Assembly (NCBI GenBank): GCA_910579455.1
Contig: CAJTUT010000004.1
Span: 1 to 64,000 of the forward strand
DNA length: 64,000 nucleotides
Origin: an uncultured Bacilli bacterium
GTDB taxonomy: Bacteria; Bacillota_I; Bacilli_A; RF39; UBA660
Direction: 5' to 3'
In this document: positions 9,864 to 17,901 of the stretch, in pieces
Layout of the letters: every line of letters begins with the position of its first letter
Numbering within the stretch: position 1 is the first letter of the stretch
Program-made: the position numbers and the translations under genes
Notes under the pieces: generated by a model
Told to the model about the DNA's origin: nothing
Seen by the model: only the letters and a program-made list of their open reading frames with translations
The model's database searches: none

Positions 9864-11864
9864 ATGAAGAAAAAAGGATTTACGATGGTAGAGTTGCTAG
9901 CAGTAGTAGTAATATTAGGAATCATAGGAACAATAGGAGTAGTAGGAGTAACAAAAATCATTAAATCATCTCACGAAAGGCATAATATAGCTCAAGCAAA
10001 ACTATTTGTATCAGGGGCACAAATGTATTTTACAGACAATAAAAGTAAACTACCAACTAAGACATTTACAAGTAAGGAAATATCCTTAAAAGAGCTACAG
10101 GAGAAAAACTACATAGAAAAAATAGTAGATTATAAAAAGGATGAATATGATAAGGAGAAAAGTTATGCATATGTAACGAAAATGGGGACAGGAAAATATG
10201 CATATGATGGGGAATTATTAACGAAAGAGGGAGAAAGAACAAAATATAAACCACAGAGTAATGATAATGGAAAAGTGACCTTCTATATAGGAAATCAAAA
10301 CTTTACGAATCGAACTGTATATACAAATGCAAAAAGTAATAAAGTGGTAAAAGTGCTAATTGAAGATCCAGATACGATAGCGGGATATATTATTACATTG
10401 TATAAGGGTGGAAAAGAATTAAGAGAACTAGAATATAAAGAAATAGGAAACCAGACGCAAGTAGAAACAAAAATCACTATTCGACCAGAGGAATATCCGG
10501 ATGGACAGTATAGGATACAAGTAAAGGTAGTAGATATCTACAATAACCAAAAGACAGCAAAATCAGGAACACTAATAGTAGATACAATTGCCCCACAATG
10601 TGAAACAATCCTTAAAGGAACTAATGGCAAAAACAATTGGTATATAAGTAATGTAGAGACTAAAGCAGAATGTACAGATTTAGATGAAAAAGGAAATAAG
10701 AAGAATGTAAGTGGATGTGCAAGCAAAGTACTATTAACAACAACAGGAGCGACAGAAAATGTAGAAAACAAGGAAGTAGGGGAATGGAAAATTCAAAAAA
10801 ATGGGGTATCATATTTAACCTATAAGGTATCCGATAGAGCAGGAAATGAGACAGTATGTAAAACTACTGAAGTAAAAAAGGATACAGAAAAACCAACCTG
10901 TACATCCGTTGCTGCAGGACCAGATGCAGTTGATGCAAATGGATATGTTGAATGGACTAATAATAATAGGAATATCACAGGATCTTGCTCAGATAATATT
11001 AGTGGATGTGTAGTAGAAAATGTCATGAAAATAATCGATACCAGTGCCGAAAAAGCCTCCCCCGGGATAGTTGTTGATAATGCAGGGAATGAAACAAATT
11101 GTGGCGACATTAATGTATATATAGATAAAGGAGTACCAAGATGGAAACCAGATTGTGCAGGAAATCCAAATTGTAATGGAAATGGAATAACTAGTCTTCA
11201 CAATGGTCAATGGTTTAATCAAAAACAGTATGAAAATAGTGGAAATAATGGATATAGAATGGGACAATATTACGATCCATCAATTTCTGGGATAAAGGCG
11301 ATTAAAAGATATAGGCAAAACAGTTTAGGATTATGGGATTATTTAGATGAGGTTATCTATCCTGGACCAGGAGTAAATGCAAATTTTACGAATAATTATC
11401 GCAAAACAAATTATTACTATGATGATCAAAATAATAATATAGGATTTCAAATAGTAAACAGGGCAAATTCTACATCTGAAATTTCATCTGTATCTATTAA
11501 AATTGATAAGGTAGCACCTACAATTGATGGCTTTAATATAGGGGGAAATGGATCTCATAGTGTAAATTGTAGTGATTCCTTGTCGGGAGTAAAAAAACTA
11601 GTAAAATATAGTACAACACCAGGATGGGTAACAGGGATAGAGATAGATGAGGGTACAGGGGAACCTTGGATGCAAACGACAGCTATATGGGATGCTACAG
11701 GTGTAAAAAATCCTGCATTTGCATGTAAAGATGCAGCTGGAAATAGTTCTACAGCCTCTTATCCTGCTAAATGTACTTCATGTTCAGATGGCTCTGGAAA
11801 AGATCCAAATTGGAAAAACTGCCATAATCATGGTTTAAGTATAAATTGTTCATCCGGACATTAA
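9864..11864 (+). CDS. Large prepilin-like surface protein with Ig-like repeats
   Basis: The N-terminus 'MKKKGFTMVELLAVVVIL' is a type IV prepilin signal: short basic leader, cleavage expected between Gly5 and Phe6, Glu at +5, then one hydrophobic helix. The remaining 630 residues are far longer than a normal pseudopilin. They contain a 'GYIITLYKGGKELRE...DGQYRIQVKVVD' beta domain and at least three Ig-like units ending in patterns such as 'IVDTIAPQC', 'KKDTEKPTC' and 'IDKVAPTID', with many paired cysteines. It is probably an exported adhesin or pilus-tip-like protein. No prepilin peptidase or assembly ATPase lies in this window. An AGGAG site precedes the ATG. Confidence 0.75.
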   Translation: MKKKGFTMVELLAVVVILGIIGTIGVVGVTKIIKSSHERHNIAQAKLFVSGAQMYFTDNKSKLPTKTFTSKEISLKELQEKNYIEKIVDYKKDEYDKEKSYAYVTKMGTGKYAYDGELLTKEGERTKYKPQSNDNGKVTFYIGNQNFTNRTVYTNAKSNKVVKVLIEDPDTIAGYIITLYKGGKELRELEYKEIGNQTQVETKITIRPEEYPDGQYRIQVKVVDIYNNQKTAKSGTLIVDTIAPQCETILKGTNGKNNWYISNVETKAECTDLDEKGNKKNVSGCASKVLLTTTGATENVENKEVGEWKIQKNGVSYLTYKVSDRAGNETVCKTTEVKKDTEKPTCTSVAAGPDAVDANGYVEWTNNNRNITGSCSDNISGCVVENVMKIIDTSAEKASPGIVVDNAGNETNCGDINVYIDKGVPRWKPDCAGNPNCNGNGITSLHNGQWFNQKQYENSGNNGYRMGQYYDPSISGIKAIKRYRQNSLGLWDYLDEVIYPGPGVNANFTNNYRKTNYYYDDQNNNIGFQIVNRANSTSEISSVSIKIDKVAPTIDGFNIGGNGSHSVNCSDSLSGVKKLVKYSTTPGWVTGIEIDEGTGEPWMQTTAIWDATGVKNPAFACKDAAGNSSTASYPAKCTSCSDGSGKDPNWKNCHNHGLSINCSSGH

Positions 11865-12065
11865 TTATATAAAAACAGTTGAATATTAGTGTCCAACAAT
11901 TCCCTACTAAATAAAAAGATGAATCAAGAGGTATTTAAGACCTACTTAATACATTCGTTGTTATACCAATAAATATATTGAGTCTGTAAATTAAAAATTT
12001 TTCCATGATAAAATAAAAGAAATAGGGAGATTCTTATATATTGGAGCATTTAAATCTAGAAAGAG
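11865..12065 (+). other. AT-rich gap downstream of the pilin-like gene
   Basis: No convincing open frame, repeat or RNA gene is seen here. A terminator follows at 12066, so the stretch may be a long 3' untranslated region. Confidence 0.4.
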
Positions 12066-12098
12066 AATTGGGATGTCATTTCCCAATTTTATTTTTTT
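12066..12098 (+). terminator. Strong terminator about 200 bases after the pilin-like gene
   Basis: AATTGGGA (12066-12073) pairs with TCCCAATT (12081-12088) and is followed by TTATTTTTTT. Confidence 0.8.
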
Positions 12099-12243
12099 AG
12101 AAAACTATGGACTTTTAATAGTTAGCCTTTCTTTTATCTATTTTGGGTATACACTCCTTATCTCATCACCAAATTTATCAATAAAGGATTTTCTTTCCCT
12201 AAAAAATATGTTAAAATGATAACTACTAATAAGAGGTGATAAA

Positions 12244-13383
12244 ATGGCAATTGGTATTATAGCAGAATATAATCCATTTCATAACGGACATATGTATCAT
12301 TTAAATCAAATTAAAGAAGAATATCCGGAAGAAGAAATTGTTTTAGTATTAAGCGGTAATTATACTCAACGTGGAGAACCATCTATTATTGATAAATGGA
12401 AAAAATCTGAAATTGCGTTAAAAGCGGGAATTGATTTAGTAGTAGAACTCCCTTTTGTATTTTCAACCCAATCTGCAGATTTCTTTAGTTATGGTGCTCT
12501 TTCTATTTTAGAATTTCTAAAAGTAGACAAATTTGTCTTTGGTAGTGAAACCAATAGTATTGATCATTTAACAACCATTGCTAAGTGCCAAATTGAAAAT
12601 ACAGAATTCAACCAATTAGTAAAAATATATTCTAAATTAGGAGAGAATTATCCTACTGCTTTATCAAAAGCAGTATATGATTTAACTGGAAAAAAAGTGA
12701 ACACTCCAAATGATTTATTAGGTGTAAGTTATATTAAAACAATTGTAGAAAATAACTTTTTAATTCAGCCTATTTGTATTAAAAGGACAAGCAACTATCA
12801 TGGTCAAACTACAACTAAAATTTGTAGTGCCACCGCCGTTCGAGAGGCATTAAAAAATAACGAAAATATTATAGAGTCGGTTCCCAAATTTGTAATTCCA
12901 TATTTAAATAACCTTCATTTTAAAGATGATTATTTTGACTTATTAAAATACAAAATTATTACAGACGAGAATTTAAGTCGGTATCAAACCGTCGATGAGG
13001 GAATTGACCGAAAATTAAAAAAAATAATTCATGAGTGCTTTTCCTATGAAGAATTGATAGATAAAATAAAAACAAAACGGTATACTTATAATAAGATTTC
13101 TAGAATGCTTTTACATATCCTAGTTGGTTTTACCAAGGAAGAGGCAAAAGACATGAAACAAATAGAATATATTCGAATTTTAGGATTTAATTTGCATGGA
13201 AGACAGTATTTAAATCACATTAAAAAGGAAATCAAAATTCCACTTCTTGCTAAATTTAAAAAGAAATATTCTAAAATGCTAGATTTGGAATTTAGGACCA
13301 CCAATATATATAGTTTAGGAAAGCAACAAAATCTATTACAATATGAATATAAAAATCATTTAAGAAAGAAGGAAAAAATATGA
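12244..13383 (+). CDS. tmcAL: tRNA(Met) cytidine acetate ligase TmcAL
   Basis: TmcAL activates acetate with ATP and makes N4-acetylcytidine at the wobble base of elongator tRNA-Met, replacing the enterobacterial TmcA. The nucleotidyltransferase signature is clear: 'IIAEYNPFHNGHMYHL' with the HxGH motif, 'LSGNYTQRGEPSI' and 'VELPFVFSTQSADFF'. At 379 residues it fits the family. AGAGGTGAT precedes the ATG. The stop overlaps the gmk start by four bases (ATGA), so the two genes form an operon. Confidence 0.94.
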   Translation: MAIGIIAEYNPFHNGHMYHLNQIKEEYPEEEIVLVLSGNYTQRGEPSIIDKWKKSEIALKAGIDLVVELPFVFSTQSADFFSYGALSILEFLKVDKFVFGSETNSIDHLTTIAKCQIENTEFNQLVKIYSKLGENYPTALSKAVYDLTGKKVNTPNDLLGVSYIKTIVENNFLIQPICIKRTSNYHGQTTTKICSATAVREALKNNENIIESVPKFVIPYLNNLHFKDDYFDLLKYKIITDENLSRYQTVDEGIDRKLKKIIHECFSYEELIDKIKTKRYTYNKISRMLLHILVGFTKEEAKDMKQIEYIRILGFNLHGRQYLNHIKKEIKIPLLAKFKKKYSKMLDLEFRTTNIYSLGKQQNLLQYEYKNHLRKKEKI

Positions 13384-14039
13384 TTAAAACAAAAAAACGA
13401 GGAATATTATTTGTAGTGTCAGGTCCATCTGGTTGTGGAAAAGGCTCTATTATCAAAGAACTCTTAAGGAGAAGGGCCAATTTATGGCTTTCTATTTCAT
13501 GCACAAGTAGAGAAAAGAGAGAATATGAAATAGATGGGCAGGATTATTATTTCTTATCCAAAGATGAATTTGAGAAAAAAATTCAGGATGATCAATTTTT
13601 AGAATATGCACAATACTCTGATAACTACTACGGAACTCCAAAACAATATATTGAACAACATCTCAATAACGGAGAAGATGTAGTTTTGGAAATTGAAATT
13701 ATTGGGGCATTAAAGATCAAAAAAATTCTTCCAGATACCCTGTTTATTTTTGTTATGCCCCCTAGTATGTTAGAACTTAGAAAAAGATTAGAAGGAAGAG
13801 AAACAGAGACAAAGGAAAAAATAGATCAAAGGTTCAAACGTGCCTATGAAGAAATTAATGCAGTTAATGATTATAACTACGTAGTTGTAAATGATGAAAT
13901 AGAAAATGCAGCCAGCAAGATAGAGGCTATATTAATCTCTGAAAAGTGTCGTGTAGATAGAATTGAAACACTAGATATAGACAATGAAGAAGAAAGAATT
14001 CATGAGGCACTAATAGATCCGAATATGGAATTAGAGTAG
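13380..14039 (+). CDS. gmk: Guanylate kinase
   Basis: Gmk phosphorylates GMP to GDP with ATP. The P-loop is 'SGPSGCGKGS' and the GMP-binding region 'TSREKREYEIDGQDYYFL' follows, with the lid and adenine region 'RRLEGRETETKEKIDQRF'-like pattern and 'YNYVVVND' near 170. At 219 residues it is a little longer than typical because of an acidic C-terminal tail. It is translationally coupled to tmcAL; the usual rpoZ neighbour is not present in this window. Confidence 0.94.
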   Translation: MIKTKKRGILFVVSGPSGCGKGSIIKELLRRRANLWLSISCTSREKREYEIDGQDYYFLSKDEFEKKIQDDQFLEYAQYSDNYYGTPKQYIEQHLNNGEDVVLEIEIIGALKIKKILPDTLFIFVMPPSMLELRKRLEGRETETKEKIDQRFKRAYEEINAVNDYNYVVVNDEIENAASKIEAILISEKCRVDRIETLDIDNEEERIHEALIDPNMELE

Positions 14040-14067
14040 TGGTTGACAATAAATAAATTCCTTTTAT

Positions 14068-14096
14068 TTGTTATTAAACTATTCTTATAGTATACT
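14068..14096 (+). promoter_or_regulatory. Promoter of yceD-rpmF
   Basis: TTGTTA (14068-14073) and TATACT (14091-14096) are 17 bases apart, 15 bases before the yceD start. A TTGACA at 14043-14048 lacks a well-spaced -10. Confidence 0.55.
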
Positions 14097-14111
14097 TTAA
14101 GTGGTGATTAT

Positions 14112-14567
14112 ATGTTAATTGATTTAGATTTTGATGGTGATTATATCATAAATAGTGATATTATACTTCCAATTGAATATTATAAAGATAGTGAGATTCA
14201 CAATATTAATCATCTGCATATAGATGGTAAACTTTATTATGATAGTGATAATATAGTACATGCCATATTAGAAATAACAGGTAATATGATAATATCTGAT
14301 TCTATTTCATTAGAAGAGGTTTCCTATCCCTTTTCTATTGAATATGACGATATTTTAGAAGAAAGTTATAGAAATGACGAAAATAAACTTGATTTATTCG
14401 AATTTTTGTGGGAAAATATTGTACTAGAGATTCCCTTAAGATTTACTAAGGTTCAGGATCTCAGTAAATTTCATGGGGATGGATGGAAATTAATTAGTGA
14501 TGAAGAAATTATTTCCTCTAGTAATCCATTTAGTGATTTATTAAAAAACTTTGATAAAAAGGAGTGA
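14112..14567 (+). CDS. YceD/DUF177 family protein
   Basis: The 151-residue acidic protein is assigned to DUF177 mainly from its position directly before rpmF, the conserved arrangement across bacteria, and from its C-terminal 'IVLEIPLRFTKVQDLSKF...' region, which resembles 'lelPlrplC' of the family. Cysteines of the usual motif are absent. YceD proteins are linked to ribosomal RNA or large-subunit maturation. GTGGTGAT lies before the ATG, and four bases separate it from the rpmF start. Confidence 0.7.
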   Translation: MLIDLDFDGDYIINSDIILPIEYYKDSEIHNINHLHIDGKLYYDSDNIVHAILEITGNMIISDSISLEEVSYPFSIEYDDILEESYRNDENKLDLFEFLWENIVLEIPLRFTKVQDLSKFHGDGWKLISDEEIISSSNPFSDLLKNFDKKE

Positions 14568-14571
14568 TAAA

Positions 14572-14781
14572 ATGTTAAAATTAGATATTCAAATGTTTGC
14601 GGTACCATTTCGTAAAGTATCAAAGACAAGAAAAAGAACTAGGCAAGCACATAAGGCTATATGTGCACCAACTCTTACAAAATGTTCAACTTGTGGAGAA
14701 ATGATTAAACCACATAGAGTATGTAAAAAATGCGGAAGTTATAAAAAGAAAACCGTGATAGAAGTAAAAGAAGCTGCTTAA
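14572..14781 (+). CDS. rpmF: Ribosomal protein L32 with an L27-like N-terminal leader
   Basis: L32 is a small zinc-binding large-subunit protein. The core 'AVPFRKVSKTRKRTRQAHK' and a CxxC...CxxC ribbon identify it. The start at 14572 is decided by AAAAGGAGTGATAAA immediately upstream. This adds the leader 'MLKLDIQMFA' before the normal L32 start. Such a sequence is typical of Firmicutes ribosomal protein L27 (MLxLxLQFFA), where Prp protease removes it; it is not a usual feature of L32. The internal Met before 'FAVP' has no ribosome site, so the leader should be made. Processing by Prp is inference. Confidence 0.9.
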   Translation: MLKLDIQMFAVPFRKVSKTRKRTRQAHKAICAPTLTKCSTCGEMIKPHRVCKKCGSYKKKTVIEVKEAA

Positions 14782-14787
14782 ATGAAA

Positions 14788-14818
14788 GAAAACATATTAA
14801 TGTTATGTTTTCTTTTTT
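14788..14818 (+). terminator. rpmF terminator
   Basis: GAAAACATA (14788-14796) pairs with TATGTTTTC (14804-14812), followed by six T. Confidence 0.8.
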
Positions 14819-14868
14819 GTGGATAATTTTATATTCAAATACTCCATACTTTAGGAATATGAGCAAAA

Positions 14869-15217
14869 TCAGCTTATATAATAGATTGAATGAGTGGATT
14901 TTATCCTAACATCAGTTCTAAGACATGTTAAACCGTTAAATTTAGGGATAATATCATTAATAGGGGTAATTTCAGCATTAGTAATTAAATAAGAGCTTTC
15001 AGTGATCAGTGTTTGTTTATATCTATTATAGGAGACATAAAAACTATAAAAATGTTCTTGTTTTTTATAGGGGTTAAATTTATCACAATTATTATAAACA
15101 TAAAGAGTTCTGGATTCAGAACAACAGGACTGATTGTTGAAGCTAGAGGTATTTTTTTAAATCTATGTTTACACTTTCATCAGAAATGGTAGTTCTATAT
15201 TTACCACTTCTATTTCC
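14869..15217 (-). pseudogene. Frameshifted gene remnant, family unknown
   Basis: On the minus strand a protein-like frame of about 90 codons runs from about 15148 to a TGA at 14869-14871, with natural composition and five cysteines ('NQSCCSESRTLYVYNNCDKF' near its start). A second frame piece upstream (15217-15149, 'GNRSGKYRTTISDESVNIDL') joins it if one base in a homopolymeric A-run near 15149 is corrected. There is no start codon with a ribosome site. The Cys content suggests a former exported protein, but I cannot name it. Confidence 0.5.
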
Positions 15218-15671
15218 AATTTAAGTAAAAATGACTATTTGTCGTTTACCTTATCCAGATTTAAATATGTATTATGAAATGTGTGTATTGCATTTCGTTA
15301 ATCAAAGCCAAGAATATCTTTTCCAAAAAAATAGATATTTCTAAAGTTTCTGTTTTGTATGTTAGAGTAATTGTGAAGAGGTTTTGAGGCGACAAGAATA
15401 TTATAGTAACGAAAAATTCTACAGAAAACATAATATATAAAAATAGAAGCTTATTAAACATCGGTGTTAAGGAAAATGGTGATGTATATATTCTTTACCA
15501 TCATTACCAAATCTACAGATTTGATTGGAACAGTTAATTTTTCTGCAGGATTGAAAAATCTTCATAATGTTTTGCGACAATTTAAGGGAAACATGGCTTT
15601 TTATTTGCACTATATTGTGGTGAAACCTATAAGTGCAATATCAAATAAAAAAATAGTATATAGTTGTATAA
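15218..15671 (+). other. Decayed region with short coding fragments
   Basis: Fragments with protein-like composition occur, for example 'SLLNIGVKENGDVYILYHH' near 15450-15520 and a 74-codon frame at 15464-15688. The frames are short, mutually out of phase and lack ribosome sites. I treat the stretch as gene debris and not as functional genes. Confidence 0.4.
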
Positions 15672-15994
15672 AATCAAATCATTTATGAGGATGCTGAAAA
15701 ACTTGAAATTCCAATTATAAAAGAAGCAAGTCTTCGGGAGATGAATAATGGTGATTTAGCTGGTATGAAAAATGACCTAGCTGAGGAAAAATATCCAAAT
15801 GGAGAAAGTCCTGTTGAGTTTTATAACCGTATCTATAGTTGGTTTATGGATTTTTTATATCATATTGTGAAAAATATTGAGTGGAATAACAAAAAAAGTC
15901 GTTTAAGGTGGAGAATTGTAGTTTGCATGTTTTAAATATTTCAACCATGCAATTTGAAAAAGAAAATTACGTCGATTTTATATTAAATAAATAA
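15672..15994 (+). pseudogene. Histidine-phosphatase (phosphoglycerate mutase-like) remnant
   Basis: The frame from 15672 reads '...EASLREMNNGDLAGMKND' and 'YPNGESPVEFYNRI', which correspond to the central region of the phosphoglycerate mutase superfamily (loops after the first catalytic His, and the GES motif). It breaks near 15905; the C-terminal end continues in another frame from 15908 ('NCSLHVLNISTMQFEKEN') to a TAA at 15992. The N-terminal RHG motif and the second catalytic His are missing, so the product cannot be active. Confidence 0.7.
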
Positions 15995-16490
15995 TTTAGA
16001 AATGAGTAAAGCAATATGGAATTATATTTTTGCCTGATTAAAATGCAATTTAATATGGAAATAGGGAATGACTATGAGTACGAAAGGTATCTTGAAAACT
16101 GGATAGCAGATGACGATTTTTCTTCTTCAGCTGTCTTGGGGGTACTGGAGGCAACAGGAGGGAATAAGGAAGATAAGAAGGCAGAGATTTTGATAATAAG
16201 TTGCCAAGGATATATCCGATATTGAACACTAGATAAATCATTATTCTAGAAAGATATTTGTTTTTCGTACTTCAGCTGAAATGTTTGATAAGGAAGTTGC
16301 TATAATTACATAAAAAGAGCAGACTAGAGGACTATAAGAAATAAAGGATGACGTAAGATAGTCTTTTTGTGATACACGAAAATAGTAAATATGCACAAAA
16401 ATCACACAGTAAGACCGTACAAAATAACGAAACGGAGAAATGTGACAAAAAAGGTTGGAATTTTTAATGAGTAAACAACGCAACAGTTTT
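15995..16490 (+). other. Decayed region, no intact gene
   Basis: A 69-codon frame at 16016-16225 and scattered protein-like fragments such as 'RKIFVFRTSAEMFDKEVA' (about 16250-16310) are present, but no frame has both a plausible ribosome site and a family identity. It continues the pseudogene zone that starts at 14.8 kb. Confidence 0.4.
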
Positions 16491-16495
16491 TTATA

Positions 16496-16524
16496 TTGAC
16501 AAATCGCTCTAGAGGGGATATTAT
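16496..16524 (+). promoter_or_regulatory. Surface-protein promoter, copy 1 of a repeated module
   Basis: TTGACA (16496-16501) and TATTAT (16519-16524) are 17 bases apart. The element TTGACAAATCGCTC is identical at 40793, and the sequence after the -10 is also similar at the two places (TGTAA, then AGTAAATAAA). A G-run lies directly before the -10. Confidence 0.75.
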
Positions 16525-16560
16525 GTAAGTATAAAGTAAATAAATACGGTGGTGATGGTA

Positions 16561-17430
16561 GTGAAAAAGAGATTTAAAAAGAACTATAAATTAATATTAG
16601 GAATCATAATAGGAGTGATTATATCAGGAATAGGAGTTTATGCAGAAACTACAATATCAAGTTCTGATATCTCTTATGACAATTCAAAATCAGGATTAAA
16701 GTCAACCGATATGAAAGGAGCAATCGATGAGTTGTATACTAAGATTCAGGAACCAGGTGGAGGTAAATTTGTTGCTGCGTATACATAAAATGAAGATACT
16801 AAGTCTAGTAGCTATTGTATGACAGGGGAAGAATCTACCTGTAAATCTACCGATTGTTATAAAATGAGTAAGATAATTAAAGGCGGAAGTTGTAAGGCAG
16901 GAGACATAATCCTATATAGAGTAAATGATTCTAGTATAGTTAAATTTCATAATATTGAATTTGAATCAGGTAGTGAAACTTTCAAAATGATAAGCCACGA
17001 TAATATAGTTGATAGTACAAAATGGAGTAATTCCTCAGAACTCTCAGATGGTGCAATATTGGCTAGGGAAGCCTTAAGATTAAAAACACAATCATGGACA
17101 AATGTTATTTCAAGAGGAGGATATAGTACTGGTATAGAAACAAATGCTATAGATAGATTTGGTACCCCTAGCTTTGTATCTGACTCATCCACTAGGACAA
17201 GTATGGTAACTGTAAGAGACTTAATTGGTTTAGGGTGTGAAGCTTATTTAGCAGACTCTTGTCCGAAATGGATGACACAGGGTAAGTTTTGGACTAGTGA
17301 TTGGTATCTAAGTTCAGGATCAGCTCCTAGGGCTTGGGCTATAAACGATGGACAACTTATCACAAAGGACAATACTGATACTATAGGAGTTAGAGCTGTC
17401 GTATATATTAATCCAATTATAGATTTATAG
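16561..17430 (+). pseudogene. Exported surface protein gene interrupted by one in-frame TAA
   Basis: The frame opens at a GTG at 16561 behind GGTGGTGAT. It encodes a basic start, a membrane segment (about residues 8-25) ending in 'GVYAE', and 'ISYDNSKSGLKSTDMKGAID', then a Cys-rich globular region. A TAA at 16786-16788 interrupts it, but the same frame continues for 214 codons with clear coding character. The C-terminal part is homologous to the protein at 44910-46187: 'YCMTGEESTCKSTDCYK' matches 'YCLTGDEDTCEKTECYK', and both end with a 'CPKWM...GVRAVVYI/GARAVIEI' pattern. The alignment places a Tyr where the stop is, so a recent TAT/TAC to TAA change is likely. A sequencing error or programmed readthrough remains possible. 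Confidence 0.75.
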
Positions 17431-17526
17431 TATGATTATGATATAATAAAAGATAGCTAAGAGTGTTTTAACTAAGGTAATGTGTGGATTTTATAATAAT
17501 AAACACTTATATAAATAAAAAATGTT

Positions 17527-17552
17527 AGTAGGGGTATCCTTACTACTTTTTT
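17527..17552 (+). terminator. Terminator downstream of the interrupted surface gene
   Basis: AGTAGGG (17527-17533) pairs with CCTTACT (17538-17544, one G-T wobble), followed by ACTTTTTT. Confidence 0.6.
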
Positions 17553-17890
17553 ATTGAATTTCACAGGATAGTAGCATCAAAAAAACTTTTGAATAGTATT
17601 GTAGTTTTATTTTATAAGGAACTAATAATTGTGAGTGTTAAAGTCTTTACAAGGAAATTGATAAAAATTTAACCAAAACAATATAGTATACCTTTATATA
17701 ATGAAATTTGAATAAGTGAACTGGAGACAATAATATATGAGAGATAATTTATCCGAAATTTATTTATAATCTTTTGAAAAAAAGATTGTAGTTGAATGAC
17801 AAAATTGTTACTAATAATAAATCTATAATTTTATTTTGACGATTCCAGAGTTTTTCTTGAAGAAGAAAGAAACAAAAGTTATAATAATAA
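17553..17890 (+). other. AT-rich gap before addB
   Basis: I see no gene, repeat or RNA. No well-spaced promoter stands out, although addAB must be transcribed from somewhere in this stretch. Confidence 0.35.
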
Positions 17891-17901
17891 TAGGTGGTAA
17901 T

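Noticed and set aside
10066..11267. Several minus-strand open frames of 60-96 codons within the large pilin-like gene
   Set aside because: They are antisense to a strong coding frame, lack ribosome sites and have compositions expected of reversed AT-rich coding DNA.
15464..15688. A 74-codon plus-strand frame as a gene
   Set aside because: No ribosome site, no family resemblance, and it lies among other decayed frames.
16016..16225. A 69-codon plus-strand frame as a gene
   Set aside because: No ribosome site, and adjacent protein-like fragments in other frames point to decay.
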